Source of the DNA: Triplophysa rosa
Lineage: Eukaryota; Chordata; Actinopteri; Cypriniformes; Nemacheilidae
Length of the DNA: 64,000 nt
Assembly: GCF_024868665.1 (NCBI RefSeq)
Contig: NC_079898.1
Location: 19,588,403-19,652,402, forward strand
Reading direction: 5' to 3'
Below, piece after piece: positions 1 to 10,840 of this stretch; within the stretch, counting starts at the first letter, position 1; each line of letters opens with the position of its first letter. Under the pieces are notes generated by a model. The model had not been told where the DNA came from and ran no database searches. It saw only the letters and a list, made by a program, of their open reading frames with translations. A program made the translations under genes and the position numbers.

Positions 1-38
1 AAGAGCATTACCTCCCATCGGTTTTCTCCTCTCTACAG

Positions 39-76
39 ATTACGGTTTTGAAGTAGATGATGTGGATGGGTTCTAA
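39..76 (+). CDS. brf1: Last coding exon (3' end) of probable brf1, partial
   Basis: A pyrimidine-rich tract ending in ctctacag at 38 is followed by an open stretch that completes a split codon and then encodes YGFEVDDVDGF before TAA at 74-76. The short acidic, aromatic-ended tail resembles the C-terminus of human BRF1, which ends NDYGCDGDEDDGY as I recall it. BRF1 is the TFIIB-related subunit of TFIIIB, the initiation factor for RNA polymerase III. The location supports this: in human, BRF1, NUDT14 and JAG2 lie in this transcriptional order on one strand, and here a jag2 gene follows on the same strand. Only about 12 residues are in the window, so the identification rests on a short match plus synteny. 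Teleosts may have two brf1 copies and I cannot say which this is. Confidence 0.55.
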
Positions 77-1650
77 ATCCAAGGTGTCTCTGAGTGCACC
101 GATGGAGGAGAGACACTAACATACCTTGCTGCTTATTTCTTCACCAAAGCACGGACATCCAGCCTCCATCTGACTGGTGTTCGTGTGCCTATTTGTGAAG
201 GAGGATTGTGTACGTTACACACTACTGTGACTGGGAACAAACCTCATGTAAAAGAGAACAAAATATGTGAATTGATGTCCTAAAAAAGTAATTATTCATG
301 CTTTCTGTGCGATAAAACCCCACATTTGTGTGTTGGTGCGTGTTCTCTGCTCATGTAGCATATAACTTTAGAAGATAAAGTCAAACCTGAGCTTAAACCG
401 TGCAGTTACATAACACACACAGCCATCATAAATCATCAGGTAGCCACATGTTCTTCCCTAAGTGCATGCATATATATGGATTTCAACTCACAGTAGACAA
501 GCAGGAGTATGAGAGTTAATGTGTGTGTGTGGCGATTGAGAGTGATGATTCTCGTTGGGAGTGTGTAAGCCTGCTCGCTAACTGCATTTACTGTGTGTTT
601 TAGCGTAATGATGACATATGATATTGCACATCTAAAGAGATTAGCCCCCACATGGTTTATTCCTGTGTGTGGGCAGATGTGTGCATGTGCACGTGCCTTT
701 TACTATCACTGTGTACAAGCCAGGAATACTATGACGACTTATCGAACCAAAGTATTATTCTTAAAACCAGACGTACCTCTGTTTGCTCAGTATTCTGTCT
801 GGAATGGAATACTGGTGTAAAATCCAAGACTTTTTGCAGTGTTCAATTTTGCTCTGTTAATTGGCTGGTTTTCTAGTGCCCTTTTTTGTTTTTATTGTAC
901 AAAGTCTCGCTAGTCCTGTGGATTTCACATTCTGGGCTGATAGGGTGCTGTTTTATTTAATATGTATGCTACTGAAATTTGACTAGGATGTAATGATTTT
1001 GATTTCACTTTCTAATTTTTTGCTAGTTTTGTATTGAAACATTTAATTCAAATGAGTACTTGAAAAATTCCCCATTAATGCTGTTAGGATAGCATAACAT
1101 TTAAATATTTTGTGCATTTACAAAAAAAGCGTGTACATTTATTTTCATAATAAGAAAACACTGTTTGTTTTGAAATGGATAGAGGTAGGCAAAATAATAG
1201 ATCTGTAGGCTGGTATCAGTGTGGGAACGAAAGTTAAAAGTATTTTAATATGAGCACTCGCTTCATATTTAAAGAACTTTTTTGTGTTTTGCTTTTTTGG
1301 AAAAAAGTGCCTTTTCATTTTTACGTTATTTATATTTTCTTCTCTTCCAGGCCAAATGAATGTTGTATTGTTTCTGATAAAAGAGGATTTGAAGGGTTTC
1401 TGCTGTCATGCTTGAACTATTGCGGTGAACACACCAAACAAACTATAACAAATAAAGACAATGGAGACCTATCTTGTCCTCAAAACAGGTGACCTAGATG
1501 TGAGTTCACAATCAATATCAGTTTATGTATCTACTTACTGGTGAAGGATGAACTTGTGACACTTTGAGGTAAAGTTCAGACCTTTCTGTAAGATATCTTG
1601 AAGATTATTTGTGCTTGTTTAATAAAGATTTCCAGAATAAGAGACCTGCA
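77..1650 (+). other. Probable 3' UTR of the upstream (brf1-like) gene
   Basis: AT-rich DNA without a convincing ORF follows the TAA at 74-76. Canonical AATAAA signals are at 1451-1456 and 1621-1626, so the transcript may end within about 30 nt of either one. UTR assignment is inferred from position only. Confidence 0.35.
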
Positions 1651-4600
1651 AGACATTTTATTCTTGAAAAACAAAAGCCACCTTTTGTTTGTGTCCAACT
1701 GCAAGTTTTATTTATTTCAGAACCTGATATAACTAATTCTGTATGTGAAATACATAATTGTGAATCAGTCAAAATCCTAAATAATTATAATATTTAAATG
1801 TTAATCAGGTATTATCTTTTTTTTTATTTTAAACTTGAATCATTTTTGTGATCTAGACTATTAGACCAGTAATGTCATTTGAAGCAGATTGGTTTGGTAA
1901 TGTGGGTTGTACATTACAGAGCATTAGGCTCGAAGTTTTGTTTACTTGACCCAAACCTTAGCAGTACTACAGTCTATCTTCAGCACCAATGAGGCAAGGC
2001 ATTCTGAGGAAAGGCTGGGAAATGTTTTTCGGTTCATATGCCTGTAGCTGTGTTTTTTTGGCAATGAAACGTAAGCCATAATAGTTCTAAGGTCTCATCC
2101 ACTGAGATGTGACCTCACACTTTTCTGCAGGGGAAGTGCTGCTGTGAAATGTTCTTAAGGTCAAGTGTATTTACCTGGTGTGATGGAAGGGGCAGTCTTG
2201 GTTAGTGAACATTCAGAGCAAAAAGCCAGTAGCTGCTCACTGCAGAACGCTAGATGATCCAGGGGGCAAAGTTGGATCCAGATCCAGTCTCCTCCCACTG
2301 TGTCTGGATTGATCGATTGGTGGACAGGTCATACTCGTTTTGTTGCTCTACCATTTCCGCATTAACTCATAACTAAAGTTATTAATTTGACGGAAAAACA
2401 AACTTGCTGAAGACAAACTTTATTTATTAACGTTTTTTTAATAACATGTTTTATTAGATTTAGGTTTAGGGTAATGGTTTGGGTTAGGGAACGTATTTTA
2501 TTCAATTTAGGTAAAGGGTAACTTAAGGGTTCTCATATTTAACTGTGATCATTACTTACAGGCGTACACTAAATTATGATTACATTGATAAGAGCAAACG
2601 TTGGCGACCACGGTTTGCAACTTAACTCTCCAAATTGTGACTAAGTATATAAAGTGGGAGGAGAAACAACTCAGCTACTCAGAAAAGTCTTAAGCATTTT
2701 TTTCTCTGATGTTAAGCGTGATGCTCAGACACTAAAATATTAAATGAACATGTTAAACTTTCCTTTTCACGCTTCTGTCAATCTCAATATCTGTTTATTC
2801 TGACCTTCTATTATACATTTGAAATTAACACAGAGATCAGCTTTGAGTCTTTGACTGATGGGAGAAATTTTGGGTCAATCTGTTTGATGCACGTGGGGGA
2901 GAGGATTTGCTGAGACCGTGGGAAAGGTGGAAGATGTGAGGGGGGAATATTGATTGGTTTTCCTAATGAGAATATTTCTCATTCACAGAGGACAAACCAA
3001 TGTGTAAGTCACCTTTCCCTCAAGAATACCGAATAATGTTCCTTATTCTACATGCCATTAAAGAACTTTTTCATATTTGCTAGTGCATCTGTTTGAGCAG
3101 AGGGAGTTTGCAGCATCTTCTGGGGCATCCTTTGCGGTTCTTGTAATTTAAGCACGTGGCACCAGAGGGCAGCCTTGTGCAAAGTACAGGGAGGCTCAGA
3201 GATTTCCCTGCGTTCCATTAGGCATACTATCCGTCCTTATAGTATTCGAAAATAGAATTAGTATGTCCCAAATCGTAGTATGTTGAGAATAGTATTCCAA
3301 AGATTCCTGGATGGTCTACTACTTGCGGTAGAAATTCGAAGTGCAGAATGATGCATGTCGCTACCCCGACAGTTCGCTCCAAAGTCCATTGGTTTTTGGT
3401 AAATCGCCCGAAATAAGGTCTGTGGTAAACAAAACCTCTAAATATTTTCACGTTTTATTCTATGACATATAACACACTTGCGATTTTTTAATGCCTTATT
3501 GTGTCTTAAAAACGGCGGTTGCTAACAACTTGCTAAAATGGACTAATGTTGCTGCCTTGGGCGGGGACGTTAGACGTCATCGCGCATACAAAGCTCACAA
3601 ATAATGCAACATGGGCACAAATCTCTTAAAACGTAGATTCGGATTCATTCACGGAGTAATTACTTACCAGGGAACAAACACTTTTTTAATCAAGTTTGAA
3701 AGAGTTGTCGGAGGTTTATTGGTGGTGGTGACGTTGATATCGAGCGACCTTATGTGTAGTCTGTTTTATCGTGTTAGCTTTTTACTTCCGCCGATTGTAT
3801 TTCGGCTTCAAAGGTAACACATGTTGTGTTAATTTGTAAATATGACCTTGATAGACAAAACGTGTAAACATCTTAAACCTTTGTTAATTACGGAGCTTAT
3901 TTTTGCTATCTTCCAAAAGTCTATGGGAAAAATTCATAGGCTTTCGGTCGAGAGGAACCAGCGCTGCACTTACTTCCGGGTTAGTCACGTCAACATCATT
4001 TGTCTCTTCTGCGTGCATGAATTAGAAATCAGAGGAAATGTGTTGTGTGTATATATATATATAAATATATATATATTTTCTGAATTATTGGTAGGCCTAT
4101 GCGATTTGTATCTATCATATGCATAGAAAACTTGAAGCATGCACTGTTAAAGCCATTACACATTGAGTCCGAAAATTTCCGCACGTTAAAAAATAAATAC
4201 GACCTCATGTTGTGTCAATCACATTTACACACTGCCTCCGATATTTTTGTCCGTCATTAAAAGAATCGGACTGGGTTCGATTTTCTGCGTTTTTCGCATC
4301 CGTAGCAAGCATTTTGAGAGGCGTTTTGACACAATCCAGAGACACCGTACAAACGAGCTGCAAATACGAAAAAACGCATACGAAAATTTCGGACTGTATG
4401 TGCAAAGATCTTTAGAGTTACTGTATCTCAAGAATAATTTACTCACCCTCATGCAATCTCGGATGTACTTCCTTTCTTTAACCTTTCACAAACCCATAAT
4501 TTTGTATTAAAATACAGTCATTTTATTTTTAAATGAGTCTCAAAATTTCGAAAACACACACAGCACACAAAATATCATGACAGCATTTTAATGCAAAATA

Positions 4601-4966
4601 ATCTGTGTTCAACTGAAGAAAGAAAGCCATATACATTTGGGACGGCATGTGGGTGGTAGGCTATTCCTTTAAGCAGGTGCTGCATTTAATTCGTAAACCA
4701 TGCAATTTACAAGTATATCTTCATTACAAAAACAAAAGAATAAAGAAAGATAAAAAACAATACTAATGATGTTAAGAATGTTGAAAGATGTTTGCTCAAA
4801 ATTATCCTACAGGGCTTTTGGGGATCTAGGGAGATAGCATCTGCCTGCAAACCTGGAGGCTGCACTTTCAGGTCCTAGAAGTGCAGGTCCTGGAATTGCG
4901 GTAGCCTATTGCAGTCGGATAATTTTGCTGCCTTTATTCAAACGCCCCTCCCTTTTTCTTAGAAAT
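1651..4966. other. Intergenic, repeat-rich, no gene seen
   Basis: No ORF here shows family motifs or a plausible exon chain. I looked for nudt14, expected between brf1 and jag2 from mammalian synteny, and found no Nudix box (G-x5-E-x7-RE-x2-E-E-x-G-U pattern). The segment holds a dispersed repeat at about 3377-3985, AT microsatellite DNA near 4051-4076, and a MITE-like stretch near 4430-4675. Confidence 0.5.
3377..3985 (+). repeat. Dispersed DNA repeat, copy 1 (second copy at 57779-58437)
   Basis: About 600 nt here match 57779-58437 in the same orientation at high identity, including the shared runs ttttggtaaatcgcc, gcggggacgttagacgtcat and gggcacaaatctcttaaaac. The right end (tctatgggaaaaattcatag through acttccggg) is roughly an inverted form of the left end of the better-preserved copy, suggesting a nonautonomous terminal-inverted-repeat element. 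The small ORFs inside it are not considered genes. Confidence 0.6.
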
Positions 4967-4978
4967 GAAACCGAAACT
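4967..4978 (+). promoter_or_regulatory. Interferon-stimulated response element (ISRE) upstream of the TRIM gene
   Basis: The sequence GAAACCGAAACT fits the ISRE core GAAANNGAAA bound by IRF proteins and ISGF3. It lies 340 nt upstream of the ATG at 5307. A pyrimidine tract with AG (tttttttaacag, ending 5267) lies between the two, so the element may sit just upstream of a noncoding first exon. FinTRIM genes are known to be induced by virus and interferon in fish, which fits. Confidence 0.65.
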
Positions 4979-5306
4979 GAACTGCCTTTGGGTTGAATAA
5001 CTGCGTGCAACGAACGGTATGGTTCAACAGAATATGTAGTATTTCTGTAACTGCTTACTATATAGCACATATGTATGCTTATATTTAATATTGTTTGTAT
5101 TTCAATCACCCGTAATGTCTGTTTTTGCCTGTTCTATTGTGTTTTTATTAGTATATGTATCTGCTGATAATTCACTCATAATGCACATGAAATTCAACAG
5201 GGGTCTTCATTACAGCCATGTTTTCAAAATCCTTTCCGTATTTCAGTTAAACATCTTTTTTTAACAGTGAAACATTCTTTAAGCCTCTGGGTGTGACATC
5301 AACAAA

Positions 5307-5897
5307 ATGGCAGACTGTTCTCATGATCAGAATCCTTTTGAGTGTCCGATCTGCCTTCAACTTCTGACGGACCCAGTAACTATAGGATGTGGACACAGTT
5401 TCTGTATGAACTGCATTAAGAAATTCTGGGATGTGGAGGATCAGAAAGGAGTTTCTAGCTGCCCTCAGTGCAGGCAGATATTCACTCCAAGACCAACCAT
5501 CAACAGAAGCACAGTGCTGGCTGAACTTGTAGAGAAGATGAAGAGAGGAGCACCACGAGCTGTTGAAGCCAATCCTGTGATGAGTTCTGCTGGGTCCGGT
5601 GATGTGGATTGTGATGTGTGCATGGAAAACAAACTCAAAGCCATCAAGTTTTGTCTGGTGTGTGTGGCGTCTTACTGTGAAACTCACATCCAAACTCATT
5701 ATACATCTGCTGCATTAAAGCGACACAAACTGGTCAATGCTTCAGCACGTCTCCATGAGCAAATCTGCCCTCAACATGATAAACCTCTTGAGCTGTACTG
5801 TTGCCAAGATCAACAGTTAATATGCATGCAATGTGCTCTTATTAACCACCAGAACCATAGTATGACTTCACCTGCAGCTAAAAGACAAGAAATACAG
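5307..5897 (+). CDS. TRIM exon 1: RING and two B-boxes
   Basis: Encodes residues 1-197 and ends in phase 0 at CAG|gtaagc. The RING has all eight zinc ligands (CPIC, GCGH, CMNC, CPQC). The first B-box pattern runs from DCDVC to THIQTH and the second from CPQH to NHQNH. No lesions are seen. A 150-codon antisense ORF (5247-5699) is a shadow of this exon. Confidence 0.88.
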
Positions 5898-8800
5898 GTA
5901 AGCCACTTGATTTGTCTGCATGATATACGTTGTAATAATACAATTTGAAAGTCATAATCTAATGAGATAAGGAAGCATTAAGTCATCAATTTGTTTGTCT
6001 TCTGTTCCAACAAACATTTAGTCTAACGTCATTATGCAATATTGTCATACAATTTATTCACAGGAACAGTTCAAATCAAATCAGGATGACCTACAAGAGC
6101 AAATACATAAAATAGAAAACAAAAAACAGGAGGTAAAACAAGCCAGTGTTTCTCATAAGGTGAGTGTGATGTAATACTCTTTAAAAAAAATCATCGTTGG
6201 CATTCAATATTTTTTGACCTGGTGTGCCATAATGAACTTCATCAATTTTACAGTGTGCCTTTTATAGTTTTTTTATTGGTTAGAATCTTATTGACTTTTT
6301 TTGACTTGCATACCCTGTACAGCACTTTGTTCGACTTCGGTTGTTTTAAATGTGCTATATAAATAAACGTTGTATATTGTATATATTATATATACTCAGC
6401 TATATTTAGGCTAATGCTGTACTAACACTATAATATACTTTTTAATGTAATATTTGTGTTGGAGTAAAGGAAATATCTTTGCCGAATGTTTTCAGGCATT
6501 CAGTTTTCTTTGGTGTTTCTTTTGACTGTTGTGCTGTTCCATCCGTTACCACTGCTACATATAGGACATAAAAAGGTAAATTAATAAAAAACAATTAATT
6601 CTTTATAGAGGGTATCCATGTGACGTCACAGCACACAAAAGTCTAGCGAGTCACGCCCACTGAACGGCAGAAAGACTAGAAAGAATGCAGCAGTGTTTAC
6701 CGTTATCTGTAATCTATTTTGAACAGGGAAAAATTGTTGTGCGATTGATTGTACTAACAGATTAGGCAGATTGAACGCAATTCCACACAATATTTCAGTG
6801 GCCAAGGACTCCTGGCTCCTATGTAAGTCGTAAGGATCACCGTTGAGTCCAACTGCTTTTAATTATAATTTCATGTTTTTAGGGATGTGCTCGAATATTC
6901 GATCCGCAATAACTATTCGAATATTAAAAATGCTATTCGAATATTTCTATTTTTCATAAGAATAAAACTGCGTCACCACAAGGTTAAGTTACCCTTACAG
7001 AAGACCTTAGAGTTGTCACGTCTTATTTAACGCTTCTTCACTTATTCTGTAATGATTTTTTCATGTACAGAAAATATAAAAAATAATTTGTATGTGTTCC
7101 TAAATCTTTGTTCACTCAGATCGCAAGCTCGTTTAAATATTTTAAGTTTACACACTGGATGCCCGGATCGCGTTTTATGCTCGGCTCACATCACCATATT
7201 AAAATGTTTCAAAACTGGTGAGCCACAGAATTCCATAACATTACTTATATTGGGTCTAAAAAATATCAACGTAATATTAAATGATAAACAATAATTAATT
7301 TATTACCATTAGGTCTACTTGTTTATTTCAAGGCTGTCGTCTCTTTTTACGGGCATTCCCGAGTGATCGATTCTTTTGAGTCGATTCTTTTGAAAGCATT
7401 AATTGAACAATGGGCAAAACCATTTGAATACTAATGAATCAGTTCAAATGATTTGTTCAGTTCGCAGCACGATCTTAATCATCTGAAGCAGGATTACTCA
7501 CTCCTCGTAGCGCGAAACTTAAGAACACGCAGAACACAAAGAGCGTTGGGTGAAGTGGATATTAATCTATATCTATACAATCAAAACTGCAAATGTGTCA
7601 TATTGTTTGCCAGCAATGATAAATGCCCGCCATATGCGCGCACCCGCGCGACCTGTTCGTCAGACACAGCAACATGCGCGTTACCTGTCAGACACAGAGA
7701 CGTGGGCTTGCAGAAATATACATTTGAAGAACAGAAGGAAGAAAACTTGTTGATGGGCGTGTAAGAGCGTTTCACAACACGTTTAGTTTGACATGGTCTA
7801 TTATTCTAAATAAGTTGTGTAAACTACATTGACATCAGGACTAGATTAAATTTACAGAAATGCTTGTCTCTTCTGTGTTTGGCTATTCTTTAGTCTCTCT
7901 AGTATACTGCAAAGATATCTGCTTATGATAATTAAAAATATTGATTAAAATGTAATATTAAAATATTGGCGTTAATATTAATTTAATGTAGTAGGCCTAT
8001 ATAATCAGATACAAAGTAACTAAGTAACTAGCTACTTGAGTAGTTTTTTCATTGCATACTTTTTTACTTTTAGTCAAGTAATTTTTAAAATAGCGACTTT
8101 TACTTTTACTTGAGTAACAATTTCTCTAGTTACTTGTACTTTTACTTGAGTAAAGATTTTGGCTACTCTACCCACCTCTGATGACACATCCAGCAACTTC
8201 AAAGTTACTTTGTGTCTTTTAACAGCGATCTGCTCAGGCAGCAGTGGAGCACAGCGAGATGATATTCACAGAGCTGATCAGCTCCTTGGAGAAAAAACGA
8301 TCTGAGATAACAGAGATGATCAGAAATCAGGAGCAAGCAGAAGAAAGAAAGGCTGAGGAGCTTATACATACATTGGAACAGGAGATCTGTGATCTCACAA
8401 GGAGAAACAAAGAACTGGGGCAGCTATCACAGATAGATGATGACATTTATTTCATTCAGGTAACAGATCTGATTTACACATAATCTGCCGTAGAGTTTGT
8501 ATAAAGTACAACTCTTACTGTTTTCTGAATCTTTTTTTACCATCTGCAGAATTTCTCTTCTATTTACAACTATCAATGTTCAAACATAAGCAACATCAAT
8601 GTAAACCAAAAACTGACATTTGAGAACATTTACCCAATTCTCACTGAGCTGAAAAGTCAACTCAATGATCTGTGTGAACAAGACACCGTCAGGATATCAG
8701 AGAAAGGTTAGATTTTTTTGTGTTGACGTTAAATTAGATTCACATATTGCTTGAGGAAATTTTACAACAAATGAAAACTGTTTCGTGTTTATTGTTTTAT

Positions 8801-10110
8801 TTATTTATTATGTATTTATTTGTTTTATGTCAAAAACATTGTTAAAATGTATGCTTATAAATTAATTCTGCACAAGCAGATTCACATAATAATATTATAA
8901 TCTTTGTGTTTATTTTAGTTCCTACTGTCTATATAATTTTGAATAATGAGAAGATTCCGGAGTGTAAGTAAACATGTTTATTTCTTTTTTTAATAAAACG
9001 CTCAGATATACAATGTATAATATACTGTTTTTTTCTTCAGATTTTCCATCAAGACCCAAGACCAGAGAAGAGTTTCTTTCATGTGAGTTAATTTGTATGT
9101 ATAAATGTACATTGAATACATAGTGATCATGCCTCTGCCATTAGAATGCTTCCAGACCAGTTCCAAAGTCTAAAAATGATAAAATCACATTTTTAAAACT
9201 GTTATTATTTTGTATATTGTCACAATCTATTCTGATGCAGTGCAAAAAATCTTGTAAGCATGCTGTCCATTACATGGATCCCTCAAAATATTTGTTTCGA
9301 TTGCCTCTGGAAGCAGTTATTTATAAGCACTTGGGCTGACAGTACAGCATGCCATGATTGTTCTCCTTATAAAGGAGCAATTGTATGTGCCATTTATGAC
9401 AGTTGGAACCTGGACATGAGCAACAACGATTGACAAAAGGCAGATATGCTTACAGTGTAGTAAACACAAGCATTGCAAATACAAAATCTGATATTATTTT
9501 CTTTATATCCACAGATTCCTCTAAATTGTGCTTGAATCACCAGTCAGCATGTACTCAGCTGTCCGTACGCAATAACAGCTATGTGTCATGGTTGGCACCT
9601 GGTCAAGCAGTTTATGGATTAAATGCCTATGCTGCAATGTCAAAGCCCTTACATAAAAGGGTTAATAGACCTTTTTATCAAAGCAGCACTTTTCAAAGCG
9701 GCACATATCAAGTGTTGTGTGACAAGAGTCTATCTGGATGCTGTTATTTTGAGGTTGAGTATGCAGGTACAGGCTGTTCTATTGCATTCTCATATGATCA
9801 GTTTGATCAGGCAGGTGGATGCTTTCAGTTTGGATGTAATAACAGGTCCTGGATATTTGACTTCCCAAAGGCTGCTATTAGCATGTTGCACACAAACGTC
9901 AGCATTGGCATTCCCATTGTCACCTCCAAAATCGGAGTGTATCTAGACTACTGTGCAGGGACCCTATCCTTTTATAGTGTTACTGACAAAATGACATTAC
10001 TACACAGAGTCCAGACAACATTCACTGAGCCCCTGTTTCCTGGGTTTGCTTTGCAGAAATGGGTAGATGGCTCTGTGAACATTTGTGATCTGCCATTCAA
10101 ACCAGAATGA
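5307..10110 (+). CDS. FinTRIM-like E3 ubiquitin ligase (RING, B-boxes, coiled coil, B30.2), complete gene
   Basis: Seven coding exons join in frame: 5307-5897, 6064-6159, 8226-8459, 8550-8706, 8919-8963, 9041-9082 and 9515-10110. They total 1761 nt, or 586 residues plus stop. Residues 1-60 form a C3HC4 RING (C13, C16, C28, H30, C33, C36, C52, C55). B-box-like zinc motifs lie at about 99-131 and 154-184. Exons 2 and 3 encode the coiled coil, and exon 7 a divergent PRY-SPRY (B30.2). Exon sizes of 96 and 234 nt are the signature of the TRIM16/25 and finTRIM group. The ATG is preceded in frame by TAA at 5280-5282. The family are cytoplasmic E3 ligases, and B30.2 usually recognises the target. An upstream ISRE suggests interferon control. 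A broken tandem copy follows at 13703. I cannot assign an ftr number; a non-finTRIM fish TRIM is the alternative. Confidence 0.85.
6064..6159 (+). CDS. TRIM exon 2: coiled coil, first part
   Basis: 96 nt, phase 0 at both ends, bordered by ttcacag and AAG|gtgagt. Encodes residues 198-229, rich in E, Q and K as expected of a coiled coil. The exact 96-nt size is conserved in finTRIM and TRIM16/25 genes. Confidence 0.85.
6726..6833 (+). pseudogene. THAP zinc-finger fragment in TRIM intron 2
   Basis: One frame reads NCCAIDCTNR, the start of a THAP C2CH zinc finger, and stays open for about 35 codons up to TAA at 6831-6833. No start codon, downstream C-x2-H pair or AVPTIF motif follows. THAP domains occur in P-element-type transposases and host genes. 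This piece is best read as a relic of such a repeat inserted into the intron. Confidence 0.55.
7985..8180 (-). mobile_element. hAT-type transposon end (Tol2-like terminus), solo
   Basis: Read on the minus strand from 8180, the sequence begins CAGAGGTGGGTAGAGTAGCC and continues with the repeated ACTCAAGTAAAAGTA motifs typical of hAT termini related to Tol2. I did not find the opposite terminus or a matching 8-bp duplication in intron 2, so this is probably a truncated copy. The preceding AT-rich DNA from about 6890 contains other decayed repeat sequence (an attcgaatatt-type motif at 6894-6945). Confidence 0.55.
8226..8459 (+). CDS. TRIM exon 3: main coiled coil
   Basis: 234 nt, phase 0 at both ends (ttttaacag before, CAG|gtaaca after). 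Encodes residues 230-307, a long charged helix with leucine and isoleucine at heptad spacing. The size matches the 234-nt coiled-coil exon of finTRIM genes. The homologous exon of the decayed paralogue is at 16004-16256. Confidence 0.87.
8550..8706 (+). CDS. TRIM exon 4: linker after coiled coil
   Basis: 157 nt bordered by catctgcag and AAAG|gttaga; it leaves a 1-nt remainder. Encodes residues 308-360, starting NFSSIYNYQC and continuing through a TFENIYPILTELK helix. From memory, many related genes have a very short (about 23-nt) exon followed by a longer linker exon; here that linker seems to be one exon. Confidence 0.75.
8919..8963 (+). CDS. TRIM exon 5: short linker exon
   Basis: 45 nt between tgtttattttag and GAGT|gtaagt. 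Encodes about 15 residues (PTVYIILNNEKIPE). It is placed because it preserves phase between exons 4 and 6. Confidence 0.65.
9041..9082 (+). CDS. TRIM exon 6: PKTREEFLS linker
   Basis: 42 nt between ttcttcag and TCAT|gtgagt. Encodes FPSRPKTREEFLS; the PKTREEFL motif is a hallmark of the segment just before B30.2 in fish finTRIM and related proteins, which supports the exon and the family. Confidence 0.78.
9515..10110 (+). CDS. TRIM exon 7: divergent PRY-SPRY (B30.2) domain and stop
   Basis: Starts after atatccacag and ends at TGA 10108-10110. Encodes residues 389-586. SPRY landmarks are visible: SGCCYFEVEYAG, SIAFSYDQF, NRSWIFDF, KIGVYLDYCAGTLSFYSV and LFPGFAL. The PRY part lacks the usual LTLDPNTA start and instead reads KLCLNHQSACTQLSV, so it is diverged. 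The frame is also open across the upstream intron from 9403, but the acceptor at 9514 and phase fix the start at 9515. Confidence 0.82.
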
Positions 10111-10256
10111 GTAATGTAATATACTGGATGGTGATGAATGACCATGTTTGCTGTTAGGTGTTATGGAAAACCTCTGGAAACAATTTACCCACTAAACCCT
10201 TTCTGACGCAAATTCAAGTACATTGGCATATACGTGAGATTGTACTTTGTACTCTG

Positions 10257-10262
10257 AATAAA
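10257..10262 (+). terminator. Poly(A) signal of the TRIM gene
   Basis: AATAAA 147 nt after the TGA stop. A second AATAAA at 10630-10635 could serve a longer transcript. Confidence 0.5.
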
Positions 10263-10840
10263 AAGCAGTTTTTCTGTCAAAGTACAGAACTCTACTTCTG
10301 AAAAGTAATCTTATTTTTCCAACACCCCTATGTACAGTGTTTCTTGGCTTGCTTACGATTATATGATTGTTTTACACTTAGAATATCTACTGGATGAAAA
10401 GATATTTAAAAAAGCATGATTACGGATTATAAGGATGTGATGGATGAAACAGTATAGGAATTCTTAGTCCATTATTAATTGAAAGCTATTTCTATGCTGT
10501 ATAAGATGTCTTATTTTTGTCTGTTGACTTTTGTATGTCTGAACTTCTGATTTGATCAAATCTAGATACAAATTTAGATACACAGGTAGTCCATGTTGCA
10601 CTTCTTTATGGAGTTGTAGTTTTGATTTAAATAAAGCAGATTAAAATATGAATTACAACACAAGACCATTTCTTTAAGAGCATAAACTATGCACTGCTTT
10701 TTGTGTCATGTACAGTGTGTATGGAAGAGGCCAGTGATTATAAATGCCTGGATTACTGATGTGACCAACATTGAAAGATGCGAAGGTAGATGGCTGATTA
10801 AGATGTTAAAAAGCTTTTGCTCTAAACCATTGGTTTTCAA

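Noticed and set aside
77..4900. Expected nudt14 gene between brf1 and jag2
   Set aside because: No Nudix box or matching exon chain was seen on either strand.
5247..5699. 150-codon minus-strand ORF
   Set aside because: Antisense shadow of TRIM exon 1.
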